This document shows, one piece after another, positions 12,801-24,800 of a stretch of DNA of 64,000 nt. The DNA is from Rhynochetos jubatus. Lineage: Eukaryota; Chordata; Aves; Eurypygiformes; Rhynochetidae. Within the stretch, counting starts at the first letter, position 1. Each line of letters begins with the position of its first letter. The position numbers and the translations under genes are program-made. The notes beneath the pieces are model-generated. The model did not search any database. It saw nothing but the letters and a program-made list of their open reading frames with translations, and was not told the DNA's origin. Where the stretch lies: the NCBI GenBank assembly GCA_027574665.1, contig CM050672.1:6246001-6310000 (forward strand), given 5' to 3'.

Positions 12801-15580
12801 TAGGGATGCTTTGTAATTTTGCTTTTACTTTGAAAGGTGTGCAGCACCTCTGGCAAGCACAGCCCCCCCCCGTCTGCTCCATCCCGGGGGCGGGGGGCTG
12901 CCTCCATCCACCTCAGCAAAGAGTGGATGGGCTGGGGGCTCCCCTGGCCCCATCCAGAGGGGCTGGGGGGTCTTCCTGGGGCCTGTCCTGCAGCAGCGCA
13001 GCCGGTGCCTTTGGTTCAGAGCCGGCTGCCGTCTTCAAAGGCAACACCCCCGTAATCCACTGCGCAGTCTGAACCCCGAATCCTGGGCTTCCCGTGGGGA
13101 CCACTAATGGGTGCAAGCCAGGGTGCAGGCGAGGCAGGGGCAGAAAGGCAGAGTACGAGCCTGAAGGAGAGGAGTGACAGGCACTGAGGTTATTTATTGT
13201 TTGCTGTTTGCTTCTAACAAGCATCATTTTCAGCTTATTAATTGTGGTAGGACGTGAGCTGGATGAAAATGGGTTTGGACCCCACCATCTAAGTGGTCAA
13301 ACAGTTAAGTACCTATTTTACGCTCTCTAAACAGACATGGTAATTTTGCTCTTCACACACTGTTTTACACCAGCTTAATTCCAAAAATAAATTGAAATCA
13401 AATGAAAAGCAGCTTTCTGGCCCAAAAGGCCTTCCTGGCACACGTGTAGAACAACAGCCCCTATCAGGGAGATGTGTCCTGCAGCACGAGGCGGGCAGAG
13501 CCAGCAGACAGGCGGAGGAGGGCTGTGCTCGTGTCTGCAGTTGCTCAGGTGTCTCGTGAGTGCCATACCTGGTGGAGCTCCTACCATTACCGTGGTGCTG
13601 TTACAAAATGAGACGATCTTCAGCCTTGCAAGTGGCCAAGCCATATTTTGGGGTCTCTTGGCCTCCTGCAGCCAATGTCTCAGTGTCTCTTGGCTCCTAG
13701 GCTTTTGCTCCAGCCCTTCTCCCTCCAGCCCGGCAGCTCTGCGCCAGTGCGGTGTCCCGAACCCTGCAGAAGCTCAGGTGGTCACAGCTCACCCCATGCA
13801 GGGGATACAGGCAGTGAGAAAGGGTGTCTGCAGGTGAAGTCAAGAGCAATAGAGACATGGAGAAGCACCAGCTGAGAACAACATGTTCTGGATGAGGGGG
13901 AGCATCCTTCAGCGCACGGAAAGGAAACCTCTCGCTGTCCTGGGTGTCTGCAGCGTGGAGGTGAGGACGGCAGAAGCTGCTGGAGCTCAGACGCACCTGC
14001 AGTCACTTTGCCATGGTCCAGGGGGACCTCCAGCCCTGCAGCACAGGAGGGAGACAGGGGGCTGTCAGTCACTGGAGTGCAGGTGAGGGATGCACTGGTG
14101 TCCAAGTCTGGGACAAGGTGCTGGACCTGGGGTGGATGGCTCCACCTGAGCTCGGCGTGCTCATAAATCAAAATCTTGATGTGAACTTTAGCAGCATCCA
14201 TAAATTCTTCATTTATCATTATTAGAGGTATGTCAACATTCAAAAATTGATTTATAGCTGGTAATTTAGATCATGGTTTGTCTCTGATACAGTAACTATT
14301 CCTATCCAGAGCCCATCATGCAGTTTTCTGCTTATTAGGAATTAATGACTCATAAACCAGGGCCAGAACAGGCTGTTAGTGAGAAGGAAGGGAAGGCTGT
14401 GACTGTTGGGGTTTCCCTCCTGAACAGGTATGAAGGAGCCTGTGGTAAACAGCTAACGGGGTCCACGCAGCCTTGGGAACACACCCTGGCTGGGCGTTGC
14501 GGTGGGTCCTGGCCCCGCTCGGGCGGCAGGGGCTGCCACCTGCAAGTCAGAGCCGTGCCAGCCTGTCAGGCTGCACCCCCAGGTGCTCTCCTCTTAAATT
14601 TTACAATACATATGTTAAATCTCCAGTTCTTCTCTGCACTGGCAAAGCTTTGAAGTCCTTTATCTCCAGGAAAGACCATCTGCTGCTTCAACACCATGGA
14701 AACGGCTTTCGGCAGACAAAAACTTGAGTTTATCATTTTAATTCAGCACCAAATGCCATGAAGTCAATAATTTATCGCGCAGTTTACAAGGTATTTCTCC
14801 AAGTCTCTAGTATGGCTGTTGTTTGTTTCTACTGTTGTAGTGATTTTGCATTTGTGTAAGTGCCACAGCACTGACATTAGATAGCGAGACAGATTGTCCT
14901 GTCTTAAACAGTGTCTCCGAGTAAACTAGCAGCAGCTGCTAAATTGATATGCTGTGTTGACATACCTTCATAAATAACATATTAAGTTCTAAAATAAAAC
15001 TCTTCTAACATCTAAATTAAATGGAATCAAAGCTTAAATCATCAGCTAAACACGTTTACAGATGCCAGGCCATCGTGCTGGCGATGGGGCTGCGCTCGGC
15101 AGCGGGAGCTGCAGCCTCTTCGCAGAACCAGGCTCCCTCCGCGGCCACCAGCAAGGATGAAGGCAGCGTGAAGCTCCAGGTACGACCCCGGGTGAGGTTT
15201 TCTAACAAGGCTCCTTAAGCGACGAGCATGGCTCCCTGCAAAGTGCGTTCCTCATGATGCCAGGAGAGGTGGGAGGGGTGACAAAACCCACAGCCCCCGA
15301 CTCCTCTTGGGCTCACCTGGTCTGCTGCTTGGGCTTCCGTGTGTGTGGATGTGCGTACGGGGCCGTTGCGTGTCTTGGTCTGACCGGGCTGAAGCCTCTC
15401 CCCAGGGCAGGGGGGCATTGCTGGGCTGCTGCAGCGGCCACGCGTGTCCCGGTCAGTTTTGGAAGGGGGAATGGCTCTGAGGATGGGTTTGTACCACATC
15501 ACGTACCAGTTTGTTGGTTTCTGTTGGCTTTGTAGGGGATGTTTGGCATCCCAGTGCCTGTCTAATAAAACCTCTGCTCG
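6802..15580. other. Non-coding stretch, no gene recognised
   Basis: No gene or RNA is recognised here. Open frames on both strands are shadows of GC-rich sequence without domain signatures. AT-rich islands that stand out from the background lie near 6905-7070, 7990-8160, 9290-9400, 11225-11480, 12030-12290, 13190-13400, 14160-14350 and 14590-15060. Several carry TAAT/ATTA cores and could be regulatory. Small features are a (GTTT)n run near 11396-11412 and a C run at 12863-12871. The sequence gives no evidence for a coding exon chain that could belong to a neighbouring gene. Confidence 0.55.
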
Positions 15581-15589
15581 CCCACTGGG

Positions 15590-15860
15590 ACATAAACTGT
15601 TGTATTTTGGTTAAAATATTACAGAGAGATACTGGGTGATAGAACAGGCAACATTATCTCTAATAAGCAATTATATTTCATAATATGAATTAATTAAAAT
15701 CTTACACTTAAACCAAGTAGCTAATTACAGACCTTTTAGCTTAATAAAGATAGAGTGCAGGAAGGGATAATATATACGGTAATTACTGAGTTAAGCAGAA
15801 TGTAATGTGCATCCGGGGCTCGCTTAGGATGTTCTCAGTCAATACTTAATTACTTTACTG
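15590..15860. promoter_or_regulatory. Candidate conserved enhancer with four TAATTA cores
   Basis: This is a roughly 270-bp AT-rich block between GC-rich flanks. It contains four exact TAATTA homeodomain cores, at 15691-15696, 15722-15727, 15780-15785 and 15847-15852, plus many ATTA/TAAT half sites and TTAATAAAG. No coding frame runs through it. This density of homeodomain cores is typical of developmental enhancers, and Eph genes are regulated by such elements, but the target gene is unknown. The function is inference from motif clustering. Confidence 0.4.
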
Positions 15861-18800
15861 CTCTCTGAAGTCTACGTGGCATCTGGCTGCTCTGCTCGTG
15901 CTCCCCATCCCGGACACCGCCACCACGGTGATGCACCTGCAGCTGCCCTTCGGCAGTGGCCGGTGGGCGAGCGGGGTGCCAGGGCAGGGGGAGGTGTCTC
16001 GCAGGGCTGATGTGCTGTGGTGATCTGGGCCCGCTCTCGGTCCGTGCCTGTGGTGTGGCAGACCTGCTCCGTGCTTGGCCCAGCCTGTCCATCCCGTGGC
16101 ACACGCTGGTGGCACAGCTCAGCCAAGTTCCTTTCCATGGAGCCTCTGCGTGGCTCCGGGCTCCAGCCATGGACCCCACTGGGTGCTGACTCCCAGCCCT
16201 GCAAAACTCCTTGGTGTTCCCGCTGTTGCTGTGTTCTGCAGGGAGGCAAATGCGTGCCTGGTCTGGGTGTTACGAGGTGTGGGTCTGTACTGGCAGCTGG
16301 CAAAGCTTCCCAGCCCTGTGCAGCCTGGCAACATGCATGCCTGGTGTGCCCCGCGGAGACCTTTTGCTTCTCCGGCTTGCCTTGATTGAGCGTCGTTCCT
16401 GGCATCGCGCAGCCCTTACGGTAACACAGAGGAAAAATTTATTTAGCAAGGCTTAAGGTCAGGTTTTGAGAGTTAACAGTTACAAGGTCGGGAACAGAGA
16501 ATTACAAGAGAAAACGCAACATAAACCGCAGTCCCGTGGCTGCTCCCTCAGCTCCGCTGCCGGTACCGCAGGACTCCTGTGGCATGCAGGAGCACAAGGA
16601 TGCGCAGAGTCCTGCTCCCTGCCCGAGGCTGCCAGCGACCTGTATTAATTACCCTCGCTGCCAGTGAAAATGAAGGCAACGCTCCTTGTACCTTCCTACG
16701 GGACAGGGATGGATGGGAAGTCATCTCAGACCCGACCGCTCTGTCCCCTCATGGGGACGTTTGGTGAGGCTGAGCCTTTCCGCAGGCGTGTGAACATCCC
16801 TGGAGAGCTGTCAGCGCTGGCCGCAGCCATCCTGGCTGTGGAACGATGGGCCGACAGCTGATGGGAGCTTAATGACTGGATGGGAGCTTAATGACTGGCA
16901 GGCAGTGGGGCTCGTTGGCTGGGGAAACTGGAACTTGACAAAAAGCCAGAGGTGTCCGGCTGGAAAATTCTGGCTTGTTTGGGAAAGGCCACTGTGATGC
17001 CGCAACACTTGAGCTAGCTGGATTATGAACAGCTCCAAAAACACAGCAGTAAATGGAAAGTGGGATAAGATGTACCACAGGCTCCTCAGCAAGCGACCCG
17101 GGCGGGCTGTCTGGTGCGCACTGTGGTGAGGAGGCATCCGAGCGGTTATCTGCCAAAGAACGGGAGCGCAGGGGATCTAAACGGCGGGCGTTGCAGTCAA
17201 ATGTGAGACAGGCTCTTGGCTAAACCGGAGAAAACCGTGTTTAGCACAAGAACAGCAAGGCGAGTCAGAACTGGGTACAGATCACAGCGGCGGGCAGTGG
17301 TGTGGGGTGGTGGGGGTCTGGCTGGGGGGACCCCTCAGGACTGGGAAATGCAGTGCAGGCACAGGGCACCGGTGGCTTGGGGCAATGGAGTATTTCAGAG
17401 AAAAATGCAGGAGTAAGGTAACTGGGGTGAAATTTGTTACTAGAAAGGGCAATGCTGTACTTCAGGCCCAGCAACACCTTCAGGAGAAAGACCTGAATTC
17501 ATCAGTGTGTCATGAGCTGATTCCCTCTGATCCTCAGTATCTCTAGCCTCTGGGAAGTGCTCTGGGCTGTTTGACGGGAGGATTTTCGGGCAGGCGCACA
17601 CTGGTCTTGCAGGGCTGCACAAGGGGCTCGAGCATCGCGTTTCGTGTCCAGGTGCCCGCCCTCCCTCAGGAGAACTCTGGGCTCGCTGCAGGTTGAGGGC
17701 TCAGTCCCATCCCCCACATGGCCAGGACAGCGTGTCAGAGGGACGGTGGCAGGAGAGACCTGCCTGTTGCCGAGGGTGGTCTGGGCAGCACGGGGCTGGG
17801 GTCCCGCTGGCATCTGCCCCCGCCCCGCACTGCCTCCCCCTCTTCAAAGGCAAAATGCTGATTTCTGTCTGAGCAAGAAGAGCCACTCGTATGCAAGCCC
17901 CTTGTACCATAGTGGGTTTGTGCTTCACATAGCACCCCTTGCAAAGGGTTTGAACAAGGATGAAAGTCCCCTTTTAGGAAGAGAAGCTGTATGATTAAGC
18001 AGCTCTCTTCCTTTTTGCTCAAGTACTGTGCTGGTTGGCAGCTGCTCTGTGCCGTCACGTCAAAGTCTGGGGTGCCATCAAGGGTCTCTGACCATCTGCA
18101 AGTGAAGAGCTTCTTTCCAATTACCACTACTGGCATCTCACATCCTCTTTGGTCCGAGCTGATGTTTGCTGAAGGATATTGGAAGAATTAGTAGATATAT
18201 TTCTCTCTAATCCTGTCCCAAGCGACAGAAAAATCAAGCTAAAAAGCACCAGATCGTGCGCTGTTGTTTTAGGCAGTAGCCCAGTGGTATTAATGAAGGT
18301 TTTTATCATTCTGGGCCTGCATTGATTTAGAGAACGAGATATCCAAGGTAACAAAGCTGGATGAATTAAAAGCTTAACAGCATGAAGAGGTATTATAGCA
18401 CCACAAATTATTCAGGAATGTGTCTGGGCTATCCCACTCCTGCTGTCCCTGCTAGGCAGTTATCCTTCCTTCGGGGTTGTTCACAAGCTCAGTTGCTGCA
18501 TTTCCTCTTTCTAGGAAGGCAAACTGGCTTCTCTGGCTCCCTGCCACGACCCCTCCTCGGGTGCGGGGACGGGACTTGCCCGTCCCTGCGGCAGGAGACG
18601 GGGTGCCTTGCTCATGGGCACGCTGCGGCCAGGAATCGGGCAGAACGGCAGAGGGGTTGCTGCGTGGGGGGGCTGGTGCGGGGGTTCAAAAAACCAGGAG
18701 GCTGTCACTATCTGTGCTTTGGCTTATATCTGATGAGCTAAATAATATAAATAAATGGACTGTATGTGCCAAGGTGATGCTTCTGCATTCCCACCTGGCA

Positions 18801-21800
18801 TGAGCAAGCAGCTCTGGGGAAGAATAGCAGGGCATGGATGTTTCTGAGAATCTTCTTCAGTCTTCGCTCTTCTTTCCTGGCAATAGCAGCAAACGCTCAA
18901 GCACCTCTGCTCTCTAATCTAATCAGTCCTAGGGAAACAGGATTTGCCTCAGTGTCTGACCACTTAGATACCCGGTAAATACCAGATATGTTCTGTGAGA
19001 ATGGCCACAAGCTACCCCAGCACCTTTTAATGCAGAGACAGGGTCTCCGGAACCTGGATCTCTCCCTGCTTTGTGCTACTGCTCCAAATTCCACCACTGC
19101 CAGCTTTGAGCAAGACTCTGGCAGGCAGGTTCATTGGTTCAGGGGAGGATGTGTATGCAGGGAAGTCCAGTATCGAGAAATAATTACTGTCCTCTCTAAA
19201 GCCCTGTGATGAGGACTGATACAGCAGCTCACTGTACAGCTCGTACTGGTGCTTGTGCTTACTTGTAAGGGTAAAGAGCTTTGCAAACGGCTGCTCGTCA
19301 CCATGGTCCAACGACAAGACACGCTTGCAACTACTGCAGTTAAAATGGCAGTTTTGAAAGTGTGTTTTTGCTTCTCTGTGGCTCTGAGCTCTGCATCGGC
19401 TCTGCCTGTTCCCCTGGGGATGCAGCACATCCCGTCCTGTCCCTCGGAGCCTGCAGGTGATGTGCTGCGGTCCCACCTGCTCCAGTCGTGTGTCCCATTT
19501 CTGTGGCTGGCACTCACGAGGAGGTGACATCTCATCTCATCCCATCCTCTGCCCATGCTGTGGGTGCCACGTCTGCGCCAGCTGCATGGTGCCAGGTCTG
19601 GGGGCTGTGGAGAAAGGGGATCTCCCTGGCACATGGAATGGGTCAGGTGAATTGGAGTGAGGGGTGCGTGGCCCCTTCCGAGCCATGCTGAAGATGCTGG
19701 GTGTGGGTCAGAGGGGCAGCTGTGCCAAGGGATGGGGGCAGGAGGCAGAGGCTGCTTGGCAATGACTTGCTTGTCCAACTCTGGCTTCCAGATGGCAGGG
19801 AGAGCCCTAAATTACCACTAAATTGCTACTCAATTTCTTATGGATTGGGTCCAAATGCCACTTTCCTGACTCCATCACATGTGTGTTCCAAGCAGCAACC
19901 AGGCTGGGTGGTAAGGCAGGGGAGATTTGATTAGTCCTGCTACCGCTCCGTTACTAAGGCCCAAGTGATGGGAGGTAACGGTCCCTGGGGGCCCGTCTGC
20001 CTGGGGAGTGTGAACCTGGTGGAGCTCTGCCTATGGAGAGGGGCTTCTGCTGGATGCTTGGCTCCACCAGGCTGGATGGGCTGGTCCGGGCAGGGCAGCA
20101 CTGCAGTGCCTTGGGGATGCAGAGCCAGCATCCATCCCAGCACTCACGCAGCCCCCTCTCCGGCGAGGGATGCTTGTCAGGGACAGGCCACCCGTAGGGA
20201 TGGCTCGGCCACCTGACGTGGTGCCACCGTGTCCAATATGGATGGCTGCAGGTCCATCCTGTTAAATTGCCTGGCAGATGCCTTGGCCTCGTAGATGTGT
20301 TGGTGGGGTTGGTGTGGGAGCCGCCGCACCAGAACTGCTCCCTCTGCGCCGTGCTGCAGTGCTGGAGTTTCCCTGGGGATTCGTCAGGGGATTTATGGGT
20401 GTCTTCCAAGGTTTTCTCCTTTATGATTCTTGATGAGTAGATAAAAGGCCCATTTCTTCTTTTAATGGAGTCTCTGATGTTAATGGCCTCCCTTCAGTCA
20501 GATTAAGGTGCTTTGGCCTTTTTTACTCTAATAGAGGATGATTGAGAAGCGTCTGGCTGCTTCACAGCTGGCTTCCTCACACATCTTGCCGTGCCTTGCC
20601 GCTGCCACCCCTGCAACGAGAAGCTTCCTGGAAATTAAAAAACCCAAAAAGGCTGAAGGTGCTCATCCCCTTCCTTCACCAGGGCTTCAGCGCTCTCCCC
20701 TCCGGCCTCTTCCTTCTTACTGACACACCTCAGGACTGTCCCAAGGAGTGTGTGGTCACGGGATGGGAGCAAAGGAAGGGCTGAACTGGGGGTGCTCCCA
20801 CTCTGCTGAGCTCCGGGGGTAGCTGGTGCTGCAGTGACTGCTTCCCCAGCGTGTGCTGTAGGAGCAGCACTGCCCACCCTGCCCAGCCCTGCCAGCCCCT
20901 GCCACGCGCCACCATCCAAGGGCAAAGCAAAGCGCTGGAGTCTGCAGGATAACCAGAGCTATTAGAGGCACTCGTGTGTGCAAGAGGGTGTGAAATGCAG
21001 ATGGATGGAGGACCCTGGGGAGCGGGAGAGAACAAGTGGGGACGTGCCCATGTCCCTGCTGAGGCCGGAGTGGAGGGGAGCGCAGGCTGTGGCAGCTGGC
21101 ACGGGGGGCCCCGGTGTCCCTGTGCCCTGCTCAGCCATGGGCATCTCTGAATCGGTGTGGAGCAGCTCCCCAGGCTGCAGTCTCGTTGTATTAACAAGGC
21201 ACCATTTCTGCATGTTAAGTGCACGCTCCTTGATGTTGTCCTGCCTCTAAATGATCCTGGAAACGTATTGTCTACTTAACTACCTTTTAATTAAAAGTCA
21301 GGGATATTAGAAAAGAGAAATCGATTCCTGTCACAATTAAGACTTGGTTTGAACAATCGCAGCGCGTTTCAGCGAAGGATCCTCTCTGGACTTATTGATC
21401 TGTATTGTCATAATGTCTGCTTTATTACCATGGCTCAGACGGTCTTAAATGAATATTTTGCCTGAATTATGCATGTCAACTGGCAGGCAGAGGAAGCTGC
21501 CTGCTGCCCGTCAGAGTCGGTAGGGCTTCTGGGCCCCCATGCCTGCCGACCGGGGCTGGAACTGGGGCTGGGAAGAGCAGCCTTGTCCCATACGGTGTCG
21601 GGCTCATCCGTGAGCATGATGCTCGTGCCAAGGTCCTGGCACCCGCTGGAGCGAGCTGTGGAGTCTCAGGGTTTGCAGCCCCAGGAACTGTCTCAAACCC
21701 TGGAGGCAGCCGTGGCGAGCGGTATCGGCAGAGCAGAAACCATCCCCAGCAGCGCTCACTGGAGCATCCCTCGCCCAGCGCGATACCGTGTCTCCCTGCC

Positions 21801-24800
21801 GACGGGAGCAGGACCAGGATGCCAGGCTGGCAACGAGGCTGGAGCCTTTGCTTCATCTGCCAAAGCCTCCTTCTCCCTTTGCAGAGATGGGCTGCGGGGA
21901 GGTCCCTTGCTCTCTCCAGTGCGGAAATGACGGGAGAGTAGGAGGCTGATTAATCAAAATCTAACATGATGAAGGACTTTTTCAAAGGTAGAAGATGTCC
22001 CAATTATGGTTTTTCTGCCCTTTAAAAGTTCTTGAAAACTAGGGGGTCTTGGAGGAAAGAAAATTTCTCATGGTTTCTTTTGTACCTCAGGGCAGAAGGT
22101 AAATTCAAAGGGGCCCTGACATGAAAGGTCAGAGTCTCTGTTGCTGCAGTTGATAATGAGATCTCTCACAGATAAATCAAAACACCTGGAATTCACCACA
22201 GAGGAGCTACTGGTTTAACCCAAGATATTGGGATTAGGAAGAAGAGAGGGCATGTGCTAAAATCTTGTCTGCCGTGGGCAATGGGAATGCTGCAGCCCCA
22301 GTTATCCTGGGACCGGGGCCGTATCCTGCTGTCTCGTGGTGCCTGGCACATCCAGTGTCTCCCTGCAGTTTGTGCACTCCACCAGCTTGGCTCCTGCGCC
22401 GTCACTGCTCTCTCTTGCTCTGGCCCACTGGCAGTGACTCTGCACTCCCCCCAGCCCTGTGAGCTGCCTGCTCGCCCGCAGCCGCGTTGCCCAGACTTAG
22501 GGGCTGGGGAAGGAGGAACCCCACGGCTTTGACAGCATTTCTTGTAAACCAATGGCCGCAGCCTGCTAGATACCATTTGCTTTGTGATAAGTAGGATTCA
22601 CATAATAATTTCTGGCTCTTATTAATGCTTTTAATCTGCAGAGCTCAGGAGCATTCAGGCAGGGAGTGGTGAGCCAGACAAAACCAGGAGAGAGAGAGAG
22701 ATATGCTCAGGAATAAAGGAAAGAAGCAGAGAAAAGTGAGTAGGATGAACTCTTTACCTCTCTATCCCATTAGCACATTCACCACAGATTGCAAAATCCT
22801 GTTAGGAGCAGGCAGCTGGCAGAGCTGGAAGGCAGCGCTGGGTTCCTTGGCTGTGCCTGGCTCTGCGGCAGTGCCCGGGCTCACAGGCTGCACGAGCTGG
22901 GGTGCTGGGGAGGGCTCCAGCCTGCCCCTGGCCCCGAGTGCCTCCCCCTTGGTGGGACAGCCTTCAGCTTTGATCTTTGCTCCTCTCGTTTGTGGGTTAA
23001 GTGGCTCTCAGGCTCCTTGTTCGTGCCTTTGGTGTATGACTAATTGTAGAAATGTCTAATCTTGTCCTCCACCGATGTTACCGTTAGGCAGCTTGTGATT
23101 AAACATGCTGTCAGCCGCCGCTGTTTACAGATAATAATGCTGCTTTCCCTCCATTCCTACACTATCAGCCTCATTAGGAAGGTTTATGGATAAATTAGTC
23201 GGTCTGGGTTCGAATAATGTCTCAAATGCATCCACTGAGCACTGTGCTGACTGGCGCTGCGGTCACTCTGGTGACCCCCAACCGTGGCGTGGGGCAGAGA
23301 CCTGGCCCCACAGCAGGGTGAACCCCAGCTCCGGAGCCTAACTGCTCTGCCCATGTTGGCTCTCCTCATGGAGACCCATTTGGGGTGCAGCCCCGCACTT
23401 CTGCTACCAAACTGGAGACAGCAGTAAGTGTCTGGGTTGCTAAAATTCTCTCTGTTGCTTCATTACAGGCGAATCTGCAATACATGCAAAAAGATGCTCT
23501 TTTTCCACTCTTGCTGAATGCAATGTTCACACATTTCCAGAGAAAGCTCCTGGTACGGATGGTGCATGGCCTTTCAGACACAGTAGGAATGAACCGCAGC
23601 TGCAGAGGGAACAGGTTGTTTCTCCCATTTGTTATTCCTTCCCCTAATTATAATGCAGATTGGACGCTCTCTCCAGCATTTCCTCCCTTTCTGTTTATTT
23701 AAGCAGTATTTTTGTGATCCTACATGGCAATCTCGCCCTGGGACACAAGTGCACTGTTATAACGAGACCGAATTTATTGCTTCCCTGAGCTGCAGGTCTT
23801 TTCCCCCAACGCCCCTTCCACCGGTGGCCAGCGCCGAGCCAGTGGCTGGGAGCAGCGCTGGGATGCGCCGGCTGGGGAAGGTCCCTCTCTCCGTCATCGT
23901 GATGGAGCTGGAAGGACCCCCACGACAGGCATCCCAGGGGACAGTGTGGCCAGCGGCTGGCGGTCCCTCTCCGGGGGGCTGCACCCAGCCTGGCACGGTG
24001 GCAGGCACCCAGAGGCACCCACAGGCACGGGAAGCCATCCAGCTCTCCACTGCGCACCAAGCACTCCATAATTACCGGGGAGCTTTAACGGAGCTGGACA
24101 CACCGTGCGGGTGCCTTATTTAGAGTCTGCCCAAGTGCCGAGTCCTGGAGTGCAAAATGCATCTAGGAATTAGCCCCAGATGGAGCAAATTGCTAATTAT
24201 CATTTGCAAAGTATATTACCCTCTTCCAGGGTGGACAAATGAAAAAGACTCGCTCTGCGTGACCTCCCCGTCACCCTCACCCAGTGACTAAGGGATAATT
24301 GGTGAGTGCCTTGTGGTGATTGAGTTACTGAGCGAGTGTCTTTCTTCATCAGTGTGTCATGCGATTCGCATCTTTGATTGCCTAATGAATAGGAGCCGGA
24401 GCTGCGGAGGCCCCAAGGAACCCACTGTAGCTCAGTGCCGTAACTTCAGTGCCCTCGGTGCCAAGGGACGTTCGCTGCCACTTAGTGAGGGGCCAGTAAC
24501 GTTAGAAATCTTGGTAATTGATTTTAAATGGTGATCAGCACAAAGACTTAAACGTGAAAAAGCTCTTAAATAGGGAAAACTCTCTGAAACGGGGAAATCT
24601 GCCCCGAGGCACGCCGCCGGCACTTGGGGGTCCCTTTTGGGGTGTGCGGGGGTGCACGCACAGATCTGTGGGTCCCCTCGGGAGTGGCGTGAACCCGCCT
24701 GGCATGCACTTAATCTTCAAATTTACAAAGGTTTGGGTGGCAAATTCAGCGCAGCACTGCTTGGAGCATCGAGGTTGGTCCAGGAGGAGCACGGGCCACG

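Noticed and set aside
23195..23225. tRNA- or SINE-like B box (tctgggttcgaat)
   Set aside because: No A box at the right distance and no cloverleaf can be drawn. MIR similarity is too short to support.
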